Source: CAZCTC01 sp964501335 (GTDB taxonomy: Bacteria; Chloroflexota; Anaerolineae; B4-G1; SLSP01). Taken from it: a stretch of DNA of 64,000 bases. The notes beneath the pieces are model-generated. The model saw only the letters and a list, made by a program, of their open reading frames with translations, was not told the DNA's origin and did no database searches. Position numbers and translations under genes: made by a program. Position 1 is the first letter of the stretch. Each line of letters opens with the position of its first letter. Where the stretch lies: NCBI GenBank assembly GCA_964501335.1, contig CAZCTC010000014.1, positions 81,182-145,181 on the forward strand. The letters are read 5' to 3'. This document shows positions 18,120 to 27,442 of the stretch, in pieces.

Positions 18120-21101
18120 ATGGTGAAAAAAAAGAGTTCTGGTAATCCACTTTCTCCCAATACTACCCAAATGATCTCCAAACCGGCTTTCCCGATTGTT
18201 GGGCTTGGCGCTTCCGCCGGCGGATTGACTGCTTTTGAAACTTTTTTCTCAAATCTCCCTCAAAATACAGATCCCGGCATGGCTTTCGTGCTGGTACAAC
18301 ACCTTTCTCCCGAACACAAAAGCATGCTCGCCGAATTGCTGCAACACAGCACAAAAATGCCCGTTTACGAGGTCGAGGACGGGATGGTCATCCAACCCAA
18401 CTGCGTCTACATCATCCGCCCCAATCGAGATCTGGCCCTGATTCACGGCACCTTACAACTGTTGGAACCCACCGCCCCGCACGGGATGCGCCTGCCGATT
18501 GATTATTTCTTCCGCTCGCTGGCCCAGGACCAACATGAATATGCCATCGGCATCGTGCTTTCCGGCACCGGCAGCGACGGCACCCTCGGAGTCCGGGCCA
18601 TCAAAGGAGAAGGGGGCATGGTCATCGTGCAAGATCCCCAATCCACCGAATACGACGGAATGCCCCTCAGTGCCATCGCCACCAATCTGGTAGATTATGT
18701 CCTCACCCCGGCCAAAATGCCCGCGCAGTTACAGGCTTATGTCACCCATGCCTTTGGGAAAAGCACCCTGCCCCGCATCGCCTCGCCGCTGGAATCCGAC
18801 AATGTACTGAAAAAGATCTGCCTTCTGCTCCGGGTTCAAACCGGTCACGACTTCTCGCAATATAAAGAAACGACCCTGATCCGCCGGCTGGAACGCCGCA
18901 TGGCTCTGCAACAGATCGAACATTTAGAGGACTATCTTCACTATTTACAAAACACTCCCACCGAAATCGAAGGGCTCTTTCACGACCTGCTGATCGGAGT
19001 CACCAACTTTTTCCGCAATCCGGAAGCTTTCGCATCCTTGCAAACCAAAGTATTGCCCCGGCTATTAGACTGCCAGGCCGGCACGGGAGTGATACGCGTC
19101 TGGGTTTGCGGTTGCTCCACGGGGGAAGAGGCCTATTCGCTGGCGATCTTGATCCAGGAATACCTGGAAGCGCAAAAACAAATCTGTAAGGTCCAGATCT
19201 TCGCGACCGATATCGACAAACATGCCATCGAACAGGCGCGCACGGGAATCTTTCCCGCCAGCATCGCCACCGATATTACGCCCGAACGATTGGACCGCTT
19301 TTTTACTTTTGATGCAGAAAACGGGGTCTACCGTATCCGAAAAACGATTCGCGATTTGCTGATTTTCTCCGAACAAGATGTCATCCAGGACCCTCCCTTT
19401 TCCCGGTTGGATCTGATCGCCTGCCGCAACCTCTTGATCTATTTAAACAGTACTTTACAAAAACGAATTGTCCCGCTCTTCCACTATGCCTTAAACCCCA
19501 ATGGAATGCTTTTTCTCGGCCCCTCAGAAACCATCGGGGAAGCCGCTAATCTTTTTAACCCGCTGGATCGCAAATGGAAAATCTACCTGCGCCGGGATGA
19601 TCTCTCCGGACCGATCCATCCGCTGCTGCGAGATTTTTCCCCACCCATACCCCCATCCAAAGCTCCCACCACCCTGCCGACCTACGTTTCGCCTCCGGTA
19701 GCCGGATTGCCCACCGGACGCGAATTGATCGAGCGAACGCTGCTGGAATATTACACCCCGGCGGCCGTATTGATCAAAGAATATGGAGATATTCTCTATA
19801 TTTACGGCCGTACAGGCCAATATCTGGAACCCGCAGCCGGGGATGTGGGAAATATGAATATCCTGACCATGGCACGCCTGGGCTTACGAGAACCCCTGAT
19901 GATTGCCCTGCATAAAGCCCGGAGCCAGCAGGAACCGGTCTATTGCCAGGATCTACAGGTAAAAGCCAACGACCATTTTATCCCGGTCAATCTTACCGTC
20001 CACCCCTTGACCATCAAAGAATATCCGTCGGAACTGTTTCTCGTCATTCTGGAAACCGAGAAACACCCCTTGCTCTCCACCGCAATTCCTCTGATCCATG
20101 AAACGACGGTAGATACAAACTCCCGCATCCTCGAATTGGAAAAACTCTTACAGGCCAAGGATGAATATCTTCAAACCACCGTAGAAGAAATGGAAACCTC
20201 GAATGAGGAGCTTAAGTCGACCAACGAAGAATTGCAGTCCATCAACGAAGAACTCCAATCCACCAATGAAGAATTGGAAACCTCTCGCGAGGAATTGCAA
20301 TCGGTCAACGAAGAACTTTCTACCATCAACACCGAATTGCAAACCAAAATGGCCGAACTCTCCCGGGTCAACAACGACATGAACAATATGCTGGCCGGCA
20401 CGGGCATCGGCACCCTCTTTGTCGACCTGCAATTGCGCATCATGCGCTTCACCCCCACGGTTACCCAGGTCATCAATCTGATTGCCACCGATATCGGCCG
20501 CCCCTTAAATCATATCGTCTCCAATCTGGTCGGCTATGATCGGTTGGTCGAAGATATTCAGCAGGTATTAGACAGCCTGGTACCCCTCGAAACCGAGGTG
20601 CAGACCCGGAGCGGAACATGGTATCTGGCGCGGATTCGCCCCTATCGCACCTTGAAAAATGTCATCGAAGGCGCCGTCCTGACATTTGTCGATGTGACCG
20701 AACGCAAGCATCTCTTGGAGACCTTGCAAATGGTACCGGTCCGATTGGCGGAACAAATTGTCGATACGGTACGGGAACCCTTGCTGGTCCTGGATGGCAA
20801 CTGGCGAGTTATCACAGCCAATCGCACTTTTTACACTACCTTTCAATTATCCCCCCCCGAGGTCCAGAATCACGATTTATTCACCCTGGATCAAGGCCAA
20901 TGGAATATTCCAACCCTGCGCGAACGGCTGATTATCCTCTATTCTCAAAATATTATGGTAGAAAATCTTATCGTGACCTACGAGGATAAATTACACCGTA
21001 GTAACCGGCTCCGTATCAACGCCCGCCGAATTTTCACAGAAAACGGCCTCTCTGAATTGATCCTGTTGGCCCTGGAAATGGCCGACAAAGAACTTCCATG
21101 A
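18120..21101 (+). CDS. CheB-CheR fusion with PAS domains
   Basis: A 993-residue multidomain protein. The N-terminal CheB methylesterase domain (about 22-205) has no receiver, with Ser32 in GLGASAGG, the VQHLSPEHKS histidine and SGTGSDG. A CheR methyltransferase domain (about 225-490) has the SAM-binding motif WVCGCSTGEEAYSLA and the RNLLIYL motif. A long coiled coil of repeated NEELQS heptads (about 675-755) follows, then two PAS-like domains. In this widespread family the opposing activities are joined and sensory PAS output is added. It is the only CheR in the window, so it could serve the MCPs, though the family often serves non-MCP signalling. The next kinase overlaps it by ATGA. Confidence 0.93.
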   Translation: MVKKKSSGNPLSPNTTQMISKPAFPIVGLGASAGGLTAFETFFSNLPQNTDPGMAFVLVQHLSPEHKSMLAELLQHSTKMPVYEVEDGMVIQPNCVYIIRPNRDLALIHGTLQLLEPTAPHGMRLPIDYFFRSLAQDQHEYAIGIVLSGTGSDGTLGVRAIKGEGGMVIVQDPQSTEYDGMPLSAIATNLVDYVLTPAKMPAQLQAYVTHAFGKSTLPRIASPLESDNVLKKICLLLRVQTGHDFSQYKETTLIRRLERRMALQQIEHLEDYLHYLQNTPTEIEGLFHDLLIGVTNFFRNPEAFASLQTKVLPRLLDCQAGTGVIRVWVCGCSTGEEAYSLAILIQEYLEAQKQICKVQIFATDIDKHAIEQARTGIFPASIATDITPERLDRFFTFDAENGVYRIRKTIRDLLIFSEQDVIQDPPFSRLDLIACRNLLIYLNSTLQKRIVPLFHYALNPNGMLFLGPSETIGEAANLFNPLDRKWKIYLRRDDLSGPIHPLLRDFSPPIPPSKAPTTLPTYVSPPVAGLPTGRELIERTLLEYYTPAAVLIKEYGDILYIYGRTGQYLEPAAGDVGNMNILTMARLGLREPLMIALHKARSQQEPVYCQDLQVKANDHFIPVNLTVHPLTIKEYPSELFLVILETEKHPLLSTAIPLIHETTVDTNSRILELEKLLQAKDEYLQTTVEEMETSNEELKSTNEELQSINEELQSTNEELETSREELQSVNEELSTINTELQTKMAELSRVNNDMNNMLAGTGIGTLFVDLQLRIMRFTPTVTQVINLIATDIGRPLNHIVSNLVGYDRLVEDIQQVLDSLVPLETEVQTRSGTWYLARIRPYRTLKNVIEGAVLTFVDVTERKHLLETLQMVPVRLAEQIVDTVREPLLVLDGNWRVITANRTFYTTFQLSPPEVQNHDLFTLDQGQWNIPTLRERLIILYSQNIMVENLIVTYEDKLHRSNRLRINARRIFTENGLSELILLALEMADKELP

Positions 21102-23446
21102 AAAACCGGGAACTGAATCAAAAGAAATCGTTTTCCGATCTTCGCCTGCATGCGGAAAAAACTTTCGCCGACCACCAGGAAAGGGCTCGCGCCAATCCAC
21201 CGACCGACACGGAACGCCTGTTACATGAATTACAAATTCATCAAATCGAGCTGGAATTACAAAATGAAGAGTTATGTCAGGCCCAGGAAGCCCTGGAACT
21301 GACACGAGCGCGTTACTTCGATTTATACGATCTCGCACCGGTCGGATATATCACTCTCAACAATCAGGGGATCATTCAGGAAGCCAATCTGACAGCCGCC
21401 CGCCTGCTGGGCGTATACAAAAGCGCTCTGATCCACCAGCCCCTATCCAATTTTATTTTTCCCGAAGACCAGGACATCTACTACCGACAACGAAAACTTC
21501 TTCGAGACACCAACTGCCCTCAATGCAGTGAAGTGCGGCTGATCCGTTCCCCCGCTGAAATCTGGTGGGGGCGCCTGGAAGCGGCCCCCGGACAAAACCT
21601 GAGAAACACCGACCCCGAAATTCGCATGGTACTGAGTGACATCACCACCCAAAAACGATCAGAAATAGCCCTCTACCGCTACGCCCGGGAACAGGCAACT
21701 CTTCATGCAGTGGCGACCGCCGCCACGCACTCCTTAGAGCCGCTTTTACTCCTGGAGACGATTTTGGATTCCCTCCTGCCCACCTTACAGGCCACGGCCG
21801 GTTGGATAATTCTACAGGAAGAAGCCCCCTCTCTTAATTATAAAATCGCAGCCTGGCGGGGATTTTCCCCGAGCTGCCGACTCTCCGACTGTGAATTTGT
21901 CATGTCCGAAACAACTTTTTATCTTGAAAACTCCGACAAAACGGATACCAATCAGCGCGCCCAGCCTATCGTAGAATGTCATTCTCTGCCCAAATCCCTC
22001 ATCCATACAGCCGAATTATGTCAATTCATCACCATACCTATATTGACCCGGGGATCTATTGAACTGGGCCAGTTAAACCTCGGCTGGCAGGATCAGAATA
22101 TTGATCTTGAATTCAATCAAAAATGGTTGATCGCCCTGGGACAACAGATAGGAATAGCCTTACAAAAAGCTAAACTTTACCAACAAGCCCGCCAGGTCAA
22201 TCAATTAGAAACCCTCTACCAGATCAGCCGGGCCGCCAATGCTTCGCTGAACCTGAATGCCACGTTGCAGAAAAGCCTGGAATTAACATGCAAAGCCCTT
22301 AATGCCACAGAAGGTATCATAGTCCTGCTTGAATCGTTCACAGATCACTTCATTTTTACCAAAACACCACAAGAAATAAAAGACCCCCTTCAGATTTGCC
22401 GCCACAGCATTGACAATCTGACCTTCCAGTATAACCAGACCGCCTGGATCAAAGATCTATCTCCCCAGGCTCCTGAATACCCGGTCTGGAATGCCCTGTT
22501 CGGCTTTCCGGTTCGTTCATTGATTGGGGCGCCGTTGATGGATAACCATAAAAAAATCGGAGTGCTGGAAGTCTTTTCCGCCACCCCCGACAACTTCACT
22601 CAGGAACATGTCGACATGTTGAGCGCCATCACCGCCATCATTACAGGATCTCTGAAAAACGCCCAACTCTACACCGAGCTTCAGGATGCCTTGAAAAAAT
22701 ACGAACAAACCCAGACCCGCCTGATCTGGGCCGAAAAGATGGGGGCCTTAGGACGGTTAAGCGCTTCCATAGCCCATGAAATCAACAACCCCCTCCAGGC
22801 CATGCAGGGATACCAGGAAATGGTAGAAGCAGAATTGAGAAATCCTCACTCTCCCGCCCGGTTGCTGCAATATGTGAAAATCATCCACACCGAAATGGAG
22901 CGGATCGCCCACATCATCCGTAAAATGGAAGATTTCTACCGTCCTTCTCCCGAAGAAAAATCGCTTACAGATTTACGGAAAACCATGGAATCTATGTTGG
23001 AGCTATGCTCCCTCAAATTGAAAAAAAGCCTGATCGACATAGTGGAAACATGGGATACCACCGTCATTCCGATCTGGGCCAATACCGATCAAATCAAACA
23101 ACTTTTCCTCAATCTGCTGCTCGACAGTATCGACGCTATGCCGGAAGGAGGAGAAATCCGCATCCACGCTGAATTGGATCTTCCCCTCCCTCAGGCTCCT
23201 GACACCCCTTCCATTCGACTGGAATTTCAGGATAACGGCCTAGGAATGTCGGCTGAAACTCTGACCCATCTGTTTGAGCCCTTTTTCACCACCAAACCTC
23301 ACAATTCGGGTCTGGGCCTTTCCATCTGTTACACCATCGTGACCCAACATCGGGGAGAAATCAAAGCCTCCAGTCAGGAAGGAAAAGGTACGACATTTAC
23401 CATCTGGCTGCCGGTTGGAGCATCACCGGATCTGGAACATTCATAA
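21098..23446 (+). CDS. PAS-GAF-GAF sensor histidine kinase
   Basis: A 782-residue soluble kinase. An N-terminal helical region (about 30-70, with LLHELQIHQIELELQNEEL, a common partner of CheB-CheR/PAS systems) leads to a PAS domain (about 70-185) and two GAF-like domains (about 205-360 and 370-520). HisKA with His560 in SIAHEINNPLQAMQG and a HATPase domain (DNGLGM, NSGLGLSICYTIV) complete it. It is translationally coupled to the CheB-CheR fusion, a gene pair that recurs in many bacteria. GAF ligands cannot be told from sequence. It converges on the DUF5666 gene after only 31 bases, with no clear terminator between them. Confidence 0.9.
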   Translation: MKNRELNQKKSFSDLRLHAEKTFADHQERARANPPTDTERLLHELQIHQIELELQNEELCQAQEALELTRARYFDLYDLAPVGYITLNNQGIIQEANLTAARLLGVYKSALIHQPLSNFIFPEDQDIYYRQRKLLRDTNCPQCSEVRLIRSPAEIWWGRLEAAPGQNLRNTDPEIRMVLSDITTQKRSEIALYRYAREQATLHAVATAATHSLEPLLLLETILDSLLPTLQATAGWIILQEEAPSLNYKIAAWRGFSPSCRLSDCEFVMSETTFYLENSDKTDTNQRAQPIVECHSLPKSLIHTAELCQFITIPILTRGSIELGQLNLGWQDQNIDLEFNQKWLIALGQQIGIALQKAKLYQQARQVNQLETLYQISRAANASLNLNATLQKSLELTCKALNATEGIIVLLESFTDHFIFTKTPQEIKDPLQICRHSIDNLTFQYNQTAWIKDLSPQAPEYPVWNALFGFPVRSLIGAPLMDNHKKIGVLEVFSATPDNFTQEHVDMLSAITAIITGSLKNAQLYTELQDALKKYEQTQTRLIWAEKMGALGRLSASIAHEINNPLQAMQGYQEMVEAELRNPHSPARLLQYVKIIHTEMERIAHIIRKMEDFYRPSPEEKSLTDLRKTMESMLELCSLKLKKSLIDIVETWDTTVIPIWANTDQIKQLFLNLLLDSIDAMPEGGEIRIHAELDLPLPQAPDTPSIRLEFQDNGLGMSAETLTHLFEPFFTTKPHNSGLGLSICYTIVTQHRGEIKASSQEGKGTTFTIWLPVGASPDLEHS

Positions 23447-23477
23447 CCGCCGCTCTTTACAGGCGAACGCCCAATCC

Positions 23478-24275
23478 CTAACCGCCCTTGCCTGTAATTT
23501 TGATCTGCTCCGCCAGCACCGACTGATCTTCCTGCAAAGACCCGGCCACCACCACCCGCTGATTGACCTTCAACGTCGCAAACCCATCCCCGCCTTCATA
23601 GTTCGTCTCGCTGTTGACCTTAACCTGCACGACACCGCGGAACGTCCCCAACGTAAAGCTATCCTTACCCAGCTCCAACACCTGCCCCTGGAAACGCACG
23701 GTCCGAAGCCGCATTGCCACCCGGATCGCCCAGGCATGGAACGTCGCAGTCCCCTGCCACTCTCCAAAGATCGTCAGCCGATCGCCCACCTTTAAATCTG
23801 CAACCGTCATCCCCTTGGTTTCGGGTCCCAGAATGCGAGTTACATTGTCCACGGCAATCTTCACGGCAGCACCGACCTGCGGCTGAATCTGAATCTCGTT
23901 CCCGGAGAGCACAGTCACTTTGCCGTTCAACAAAGCCGAATTATCCGGCACGCGGGCCAACAGCCGCGCCGTCAATTTATTCGCCCCGGCCGCCGGAAAG
24001 ACCAGCACCCGATCCCCTTTCTTGAAATCGTTCAGCGTCGGCTGCGCCACATCCGGCACGACCAGAACCGTATCGCTCGTCACCGTTGCCGTCACCACCT
24101 CGCCGGGCCGCACCTTCAAACTCACCGAATTCGCATTGACCTGGACCACCACACCCATCAGAGGGTTCTCCCGCCCCGCCGCCGGAGGATTTTCCGGCGC
24201 CGCCGCCACCGGCCCCACCACCAGCAAACTCACCAGAACCCACACGACCCACATCCACATTCCATAGCGTTTCAT
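23478..24275 (-). CDS. Exported DUF5666-repeat protein
   Basis: A 265-residue secreted or surface protein with a signal peptide (hydrophobic core about residues 8-24, probable cleavage after VAAA). Three repeats of the DUF5666 beta-barrel-like unit follow, each built on the pattern GxVxxVxxxxVxLKVRPG...VTSDTxxxxxDFKKGDRV. The function of the family is not known. A strong ribosome site, AGGAGGTGAACG, stands before the ATG. It is alone on the minus strand and convergent with the kinase gene. Upstream lies the repeat-rich gap before thioredoxin. Confidence is high for export and repeat type; no specific role can be claimed. Confidence 0.82.
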   Translation of the reverse strand: MKRYGMWMWVVWVLVSLLVVGPVAAAPENPPAAGRENPLMGVVVQVNANSVSLKVRPGEVVTATVTSDTVLVVPDVAQPTLNDFKKGDRVLVFPAAGANKLTARLLARVPDNSALLNGKVTVLSGNEIQIQPQVGAAVKIAVDNVTRILGPETKGMTVADLKVGDRLTIFGEWQGTATFHAWAIRVAMRLRTVRFQGQVLELGKDSFTLGTFRGVVQVKVNSETNYEGGDGFATLKVNQRVVVAGSLQEDQSVLAEQIKITGKGG

Positions 24276-24366
24276 CGTTCACCTCCTGAAATTTCTCCCA
24301 TTATCGTTTTCAGGCATTAAGACGGTTTATCCAAAATGTAAAATCCCTGTAAAACACAAAATATCA

Positions 24367-24592
24367 CCGCCTGTGCAGTCAACCCGAAACACAAAAGAAA
24401 GAAAAAACGCAGTACCGCATAATTCACTCCGATTTCACGCAAAGACGCCGATCGTAGATATCGCAGATAGGGCGCAGAGAAAAAGTCCATATTTTCGCGC
24501 GCCTCCGAATGCGCGCGAAAATATAAATAAAAACTCTCTCCCCCCATCCAGCGCGTCGCCTCTTATCAGACCAGAACCCTTTGCGGGACGCT
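24367..24592. repeat. Dispersed composite repeat, related to the 9289-9831 array
   Basis: The stretch contains, in the array order, a CCTGTGCAGTCAACCCGAAAC segment (array: CCTGTGGGGTTAGCCCGACAA), an AGAAAGAAAAAAC run, a hairpin, AAAACTCTCTC, GCGCG, and CTTTGCGGGACGC. Between the A-run and the hairpin is an extra 70 or so bases including TTTCACGCAAAGACGCCGAT and GGGCGCAGAGAAAAAG. The hairpin (24489-24524) pairs ATATTTTCGCGCGC with its complement around a CTCCGAAT loop. It is a diverged, enlarged single copy of the array unit. Confidence 0.8.
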
Positions 24593-24614
24593 ATCAATAT
24601 CCCCCACATATCAT

Positions 24615-24650
24615 GTATTTGCGCACGCTTTCTGAAGCATGCACAAATAC
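24615..24650. repeat. Imperfect 16-bp-stem hairpin with TCTG loop
   Basis: GTATTTGCGCACGCTT, TCTG, AAGCATGCACAAATAC: 14 of 16 positions pair. The loop and innermost pairs equal those of the array hairpins (CTTTCTGAAG). It ends only 17 bases before the -35 box of the thioredoxin promoter, so it could influence that promoter. Confidence 0.85.
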
Positions 24651-24666
24651 GACCCAATCCAATCCC

Positions 24667-24694
24667 TTGACAAAGCCCTTGAGCGTGCGATAAT
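24667..24694 (+). promoter_or_regulatory. Sigma70-type promoter for thioredoxin
   Basis: TTGACA at 24667-24672 and GATAAT at 24689-24694, separated by 16 bases. Transcription would begin near 24701, giving a leader of about 30 nt before the ATG at 24732. Confidence 0.75.
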
Positions 24695-24731
24695 TTTGGA
24701 AACCCTTTATCAAACAAAAGGTCAGGTGAAT

Positions 24732-25079
24732 ATGTCAAATTTAATGGCCCTCTCGGAATCCACATTTGAAGCTGAAGTTTTACAGGAAACCGCCCTTCCC
24801 GTTCTGGTCGATTTCTGGGCTGATTGGTGTGCCCCCTGCAACGCTCTGGGACCCGTCATTGAAGAAATCGCCCAGGATTACCAGGGTCGTATGAAAGTCG
24901 CTCAAGTCAACGTCGAGCAACACAATACACTCGCCACTCGTTATGGCGTCACAGGCATCCCCACCCTCATCCTCTTCAAAAAAGGTGAAGAAATCGCCCG
25001 TACCAGCGGCTACAAACCCAAGAACAAACTGGTCAATGACTTCCTGAATATCCATCTGGAAGAAACCGCCGCTCAATAA
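24732..25079 (+). CDS. trxA: Thioredoxin
   Basis: A 115-residue cytosolic disulfide reductase of normal thioredoxin length. The active site is FWADWCAPC, with Ala replacing the usual Gly between the cysteines (WCAPC instead of WCGPC), a variant seen in several phyla. The cis-proline stretch is VTGIPTLILFKKG. The ATG at 24732 is chosen because it follows AGGTGA by several bases and lies downstream of the promoter's expected start point. The longer frame back to 24639 would begin upstream of the -35 box. The gene is monocistronic, with its own promoter and terminator. Confidence 0.95.
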   Translation: MSNLMALSESTFEAEVLQETALPVLVDFWADWCAPCNALGPVIEEIAQDYQGRMKVAQVNVEQHNTLATRYGVTGIPTLILFKKGEEIARTSGYKPKNKLVNDFLNIHLEETAAQ

Positions 25080-25109
25080 CGGCCCCGGGCTTTCTGTATC
25101 GAGAAAATA

Positions 25110-25146
25110 AAAAAAGAGGACGGATCGATCCGTCCTCTTTTTATCG
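25110..25146 (+). terminator. Rho-independent terminator after thioredoxin
   Basis: A perfect 11-bp inverted repeat, GAGGACGGATC/GATCCGTCCTC, is preceded by an A-run and followed by TTTTTAT. The symmetry means it can also work for transcripts from the opposite strand. Confidence 0.93.
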
Positions 25147-25280
25147 CTTTTGAAAATAGCCCGCCCAAAGGTGCGACGCACTTTCTATCCGTAGAACCGA
25201 CAATTCAAACGACCCAATCTGAAGGCAAGTCCCCTGTTATTACAAAATCAGAGTGCGTTGCACCTCTTTGAGAAATCCGC

Positions 25281-25386
25281 CTCACCCGCACAAGACGCAT
25301 TCTCCATAAGATACGCCGCGCGTGAGGGAAGGAGAGAGTTTTTTTGTTTATGTTTTGGTGCGCATCAGAATGCGCGCCAAAACATA
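25281..25386. repeat. Dispersed composite repeat in reverse orientation, with hairpin
   Basis: Read on the minus strand it gives hairpin, then AAACAAAAAAACTCTCTC, ACGCGCGGCGTATCTTATG and TGTGCGGG, the same order as the array unit at 9289-9831. The hairpin (25349-25386) pairs TATGTTTTGGTGCGCAT with ATGCGCGCCAAAACATA (one G-T pair) around CAGA. It fills most of the 414-bp space between thioredoxin and the mazG-type gene. Confidence 0.78.
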
Positions 25387-25417
25387 GCTCTTTTCCAGAC
25401 CCCCCCCGGGGACGCAG

Positions 25418-25441
25418 ACTGTCTACTGTCTACTGTCTACT
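25418..25441. repeat. Short tandem repeat, ACTGTCT x 3
   Basis: Three exact 7-bp copies plus ACT, in the gap after the composite repeat. It is followed by a TCCGTGCTCTGTGGTGAAATC segment of a kind often seen in repeat-rich intergenic DNA. Confidence 0.9.
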
Positions 25442-25493
25442 TCTCAGAAAATCTCCTCTCTTCTTCTCCGTGCTCTGTGGTGAAATCTCTTTT

Positions 25494-26945
25494 TCACAAC
25501 CCGGCCGCCTTGGCCTCATCCCACAACTGATCCAAAGCTGCCAGCCCCATCTTCTCCAACGCCTGCCCCCGCTCCCGCGCCTTGCTCTCCACATAGCGGA
25601 ACCGCCGGGCAAACTTCATATTCGTCTCCCGCAGCGCACTCTCCGGGTCCACCTTCATCCAGCGCGCCAGATTGACCACCGCAAAGAGCAAATCGCCCAA
25701 CTCCTCGGCCTGCTCCTTCGGCGTCTCCGCCGCACGCAGCTCCTCCAGCTCTTCCTGGACCTTTTCCCAGACCCCGGCAATCGCATCCCAATCAAAACCC
25801 ACCCGGGACGCGCGCCCGCCATAAGAATAAGCCTGAGCCAGAGCCGGGAGCGCCTTGGGAACGCCCTCCAGCAGCGACTTCTCGGCCTCGCCGCTCGATT
25901 CCCGCTCTTTGCGTTTCAACACCTCCCAATTCTGGAGCACCTGCTCGGCCCCCTGGGCCGCCACATCGCCCCAGACATGCGGATGGCGCCGCTTGATCTT
26001 CGCATCGATCCCGGCCACCACATCCGCCATCCGAAACTCCCCATCGTCCACCGCGATCTGCGAATGCAGCACAATCTGCAACAACAAATCGCCCAGCTCC
26101 TCACAGAGCGCCACCTCATCCTCCGCATCGATCGCCTGGATGACCTCATAAGCCTCTTCCAGCAAATTCGTCCGCAGCGTCTGATGGGTCTGCTCGCGAT
26201 CCCACGGACAGCCGTCCGGCGCTCGTAACCGGGCCACCGTCTCCTGGAATCCCTCAAAACTGTGCACCGGCGCCATCGCCGGCACATACAATGAAGTCAA
26301 CGGCCCGTGATCCCGCCGATCGATCTCATACAACGGCATCGTCTCAACGACCTGCGCCGCCGTCCCCGCCGCCTCGACCAGCACCACCTTGTGCTCATCA
26401 GGATACTGATTCATCAACGTCAACTTGAGATCCGAGGCCACCGCCCGGCTGTAGACCTGAGCGATCAGGGCCGGCCGGTCCGGATTCAACTGCGGATGAT
26501 GCTCGGCCGCAATATCCAACGCATCCACCAGCTGCAACCCATCCACCGCATCGACTTCCAACGCCGAAAGCGTCGGCTCGATAAAGCTCAGCCCTTCCAC
26601 AATCCGCACCGGAATCCCGGCCGCCCGCGCCGCCTTCAAAATCTCCGGCGCCGTCGATTCCCCCACCAGCGGATGCCCCGGCACCGCATAGACCACCCCT
26701 TCGGCCCGCCGGCCCAACTCCAGCACCTGCCGCACAATCTCCGCGTAGACCTCACTGAAAGTCTCGCGCTCCTCATAAAGCCCGTCGAATGAATGCACCG
26801 CCAGCCCGGCCGGCAGCCCTTGAGTCACCGGATGGCGCGCCGTACGCAGCCAGAGTTCCCCGGCTCCCGTCAACACCTCCCAGGCCTCGCGGGTCAACTG
26901 CGCCGCCGAGCCCGGTCCCAATCCCACAATTGTAATCTTAGCCAT
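25494..26945 (-). CDS. mazG: Tetrapyrrole methylase / MazG nucleotide pyrophosphohydrolase fusion
   Basis: A 483-residue YabN-type fusion. Residues 1-220 form a tetrapyrrole (corrin/porphyrin) methylase fold starting ITIVGLGPGSA. The rest holds two MazG units: the first (about 235-340) has LLEEAYEVIQAID and CEELGDLLLQIV, the second (about 365-470) a partly preserved EELGDLLFAVVNLARW. MazG hydrolyses non-canonical or excess NTPs to NMPs and limits mutagenesis and the stringent response. The start is at the ATG after GGAGGTAGGA; an upstream in-frame ATG at 26984 falls in the ribosomal-operon terminator. It follows rpsI on the same strand, behind that terminator. Substrate preference is unknown. 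Confidence 0.93.
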   Translation of the reverse strand: MAKITIVGLGPGSAAQLTREAWEVLTGAGELWLRTARHPVTQGLPAGLAVHSFDGLYEERETFSEVYAEIVRQVLELGRRAEGVVYAVPGHPLVGESTAPEILKAARAAGIPVRIVEGLSFIEPTLSALEVDAVDGLQLVDALDIAAEHHPQLNPDRPALIAQVYSRAVASDLKLTLMNQYPDEHKVVLVEAAGTAAQVVETMPLYEIDRRDHGPLTSLYVPAMAPVHSFEGFQETVARLRAPDGCPWDREQTHQTLRTNLLEEAYEVIQAIDAEDEVALCEELGDLLLQIVLHSQIAVDDGEFRMADVVAGIDAKIKRRHPHVWGDVAAQGAEQVLQNWEVLKRKERESSGEAEKSLLEGVPKALPALAQAYSYGGRASRVGFDWDAIAGVWEKVQEELEELRAAETPKEQAEELGDLLFAVVNLARWMKVDPESALRETNMKFARRFRYVESKARERGQALEKMGLAALDQLWDEAKAAGL

Positions 26946-26960
26946 TCCTACCTCCAATAG

Positions 26961-26992
26961 AAAACAGGTAGGCGGACAACCCACCTACCTGT
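26961..26992 (-). terminator. Terminator of the ribosomal superoperon
   Basis: On the minus strand ACAGGTAGGTGGGTTGTCCGCCTACCTGTTTTC forms an 11-12-bp stem followed by four T residues, 40 bases after the rpsI stop. The T-run is short, so some read-through into mazG is possible. Confidence 0.7.
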
Positions 26993-27031
26993 GATCTTAA
27001 CCATCCTGCTCCGGCCAAGCCGGAAGCGATT

Positions 27032-27433
27032 TTAACGCTTCGTGTACTGCGGAGCCTTGCGGGCGCGCTTCAGACCGGGCTTTTTGCGTTCCTTGGCCCG
27101 CGCATCGCGGGTCAGGAAACCAGCCTGGCGCAGCGCTGCATGGAACTCGGGATTCAACGTCGACAGCGCGCGGGACACACCCATGCGCACTGCTTCAGCC
27201 TGACCCGTGATCCCGCCGCCCGTCGTCGTAATGACGGCGTCGATCTGCCCCTCGGTCTGCGTGACCTTGAACGGAGCCAACACAAAGTTCATGTCCGCTT
27301 CGCGGCCAAAGAACTCATTGTAGGGCTTGCCGTTGACCATGATCCGTCCCGTGCCGCCTGCGAAAAGGCGAACGCGCGCCGAAGCCGTCTTCCGCCGCCC
27401 GATACCTTCAACATACTGTGCTGCTGTAGCCAT
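27032..27433 (-). CDS. rpsI: 30S ribosomal protein S9
   Basis: A 133-residue S9 with the canonical start YVEGIGRRKTASARVRLFAG and the basic C-terminal tail (KKPGLKRARKAPQYTKR) that reaches the ribosomal P site; the terminal Lys-Arg is intact. It is the last gene of the superoperon, 9 bases after rplM, the usual L13-S9 pair, and is followed by a terminator. Confidence 0.97.
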   Translation of the reverse strand: MATAAQYVEGIGRRKTASARVRLFAGGTGRIMVNGKPYNEFFGREADMNFVLAPFKVTQTEGQIDAVITTTGGGITGQAEAVRMGVSRALSTLNPEFHAALRQAGFLTRDARAKERKKPGLKRARKAPQYTKR

Positions 27434-27442
27434 ATTCTCTCC

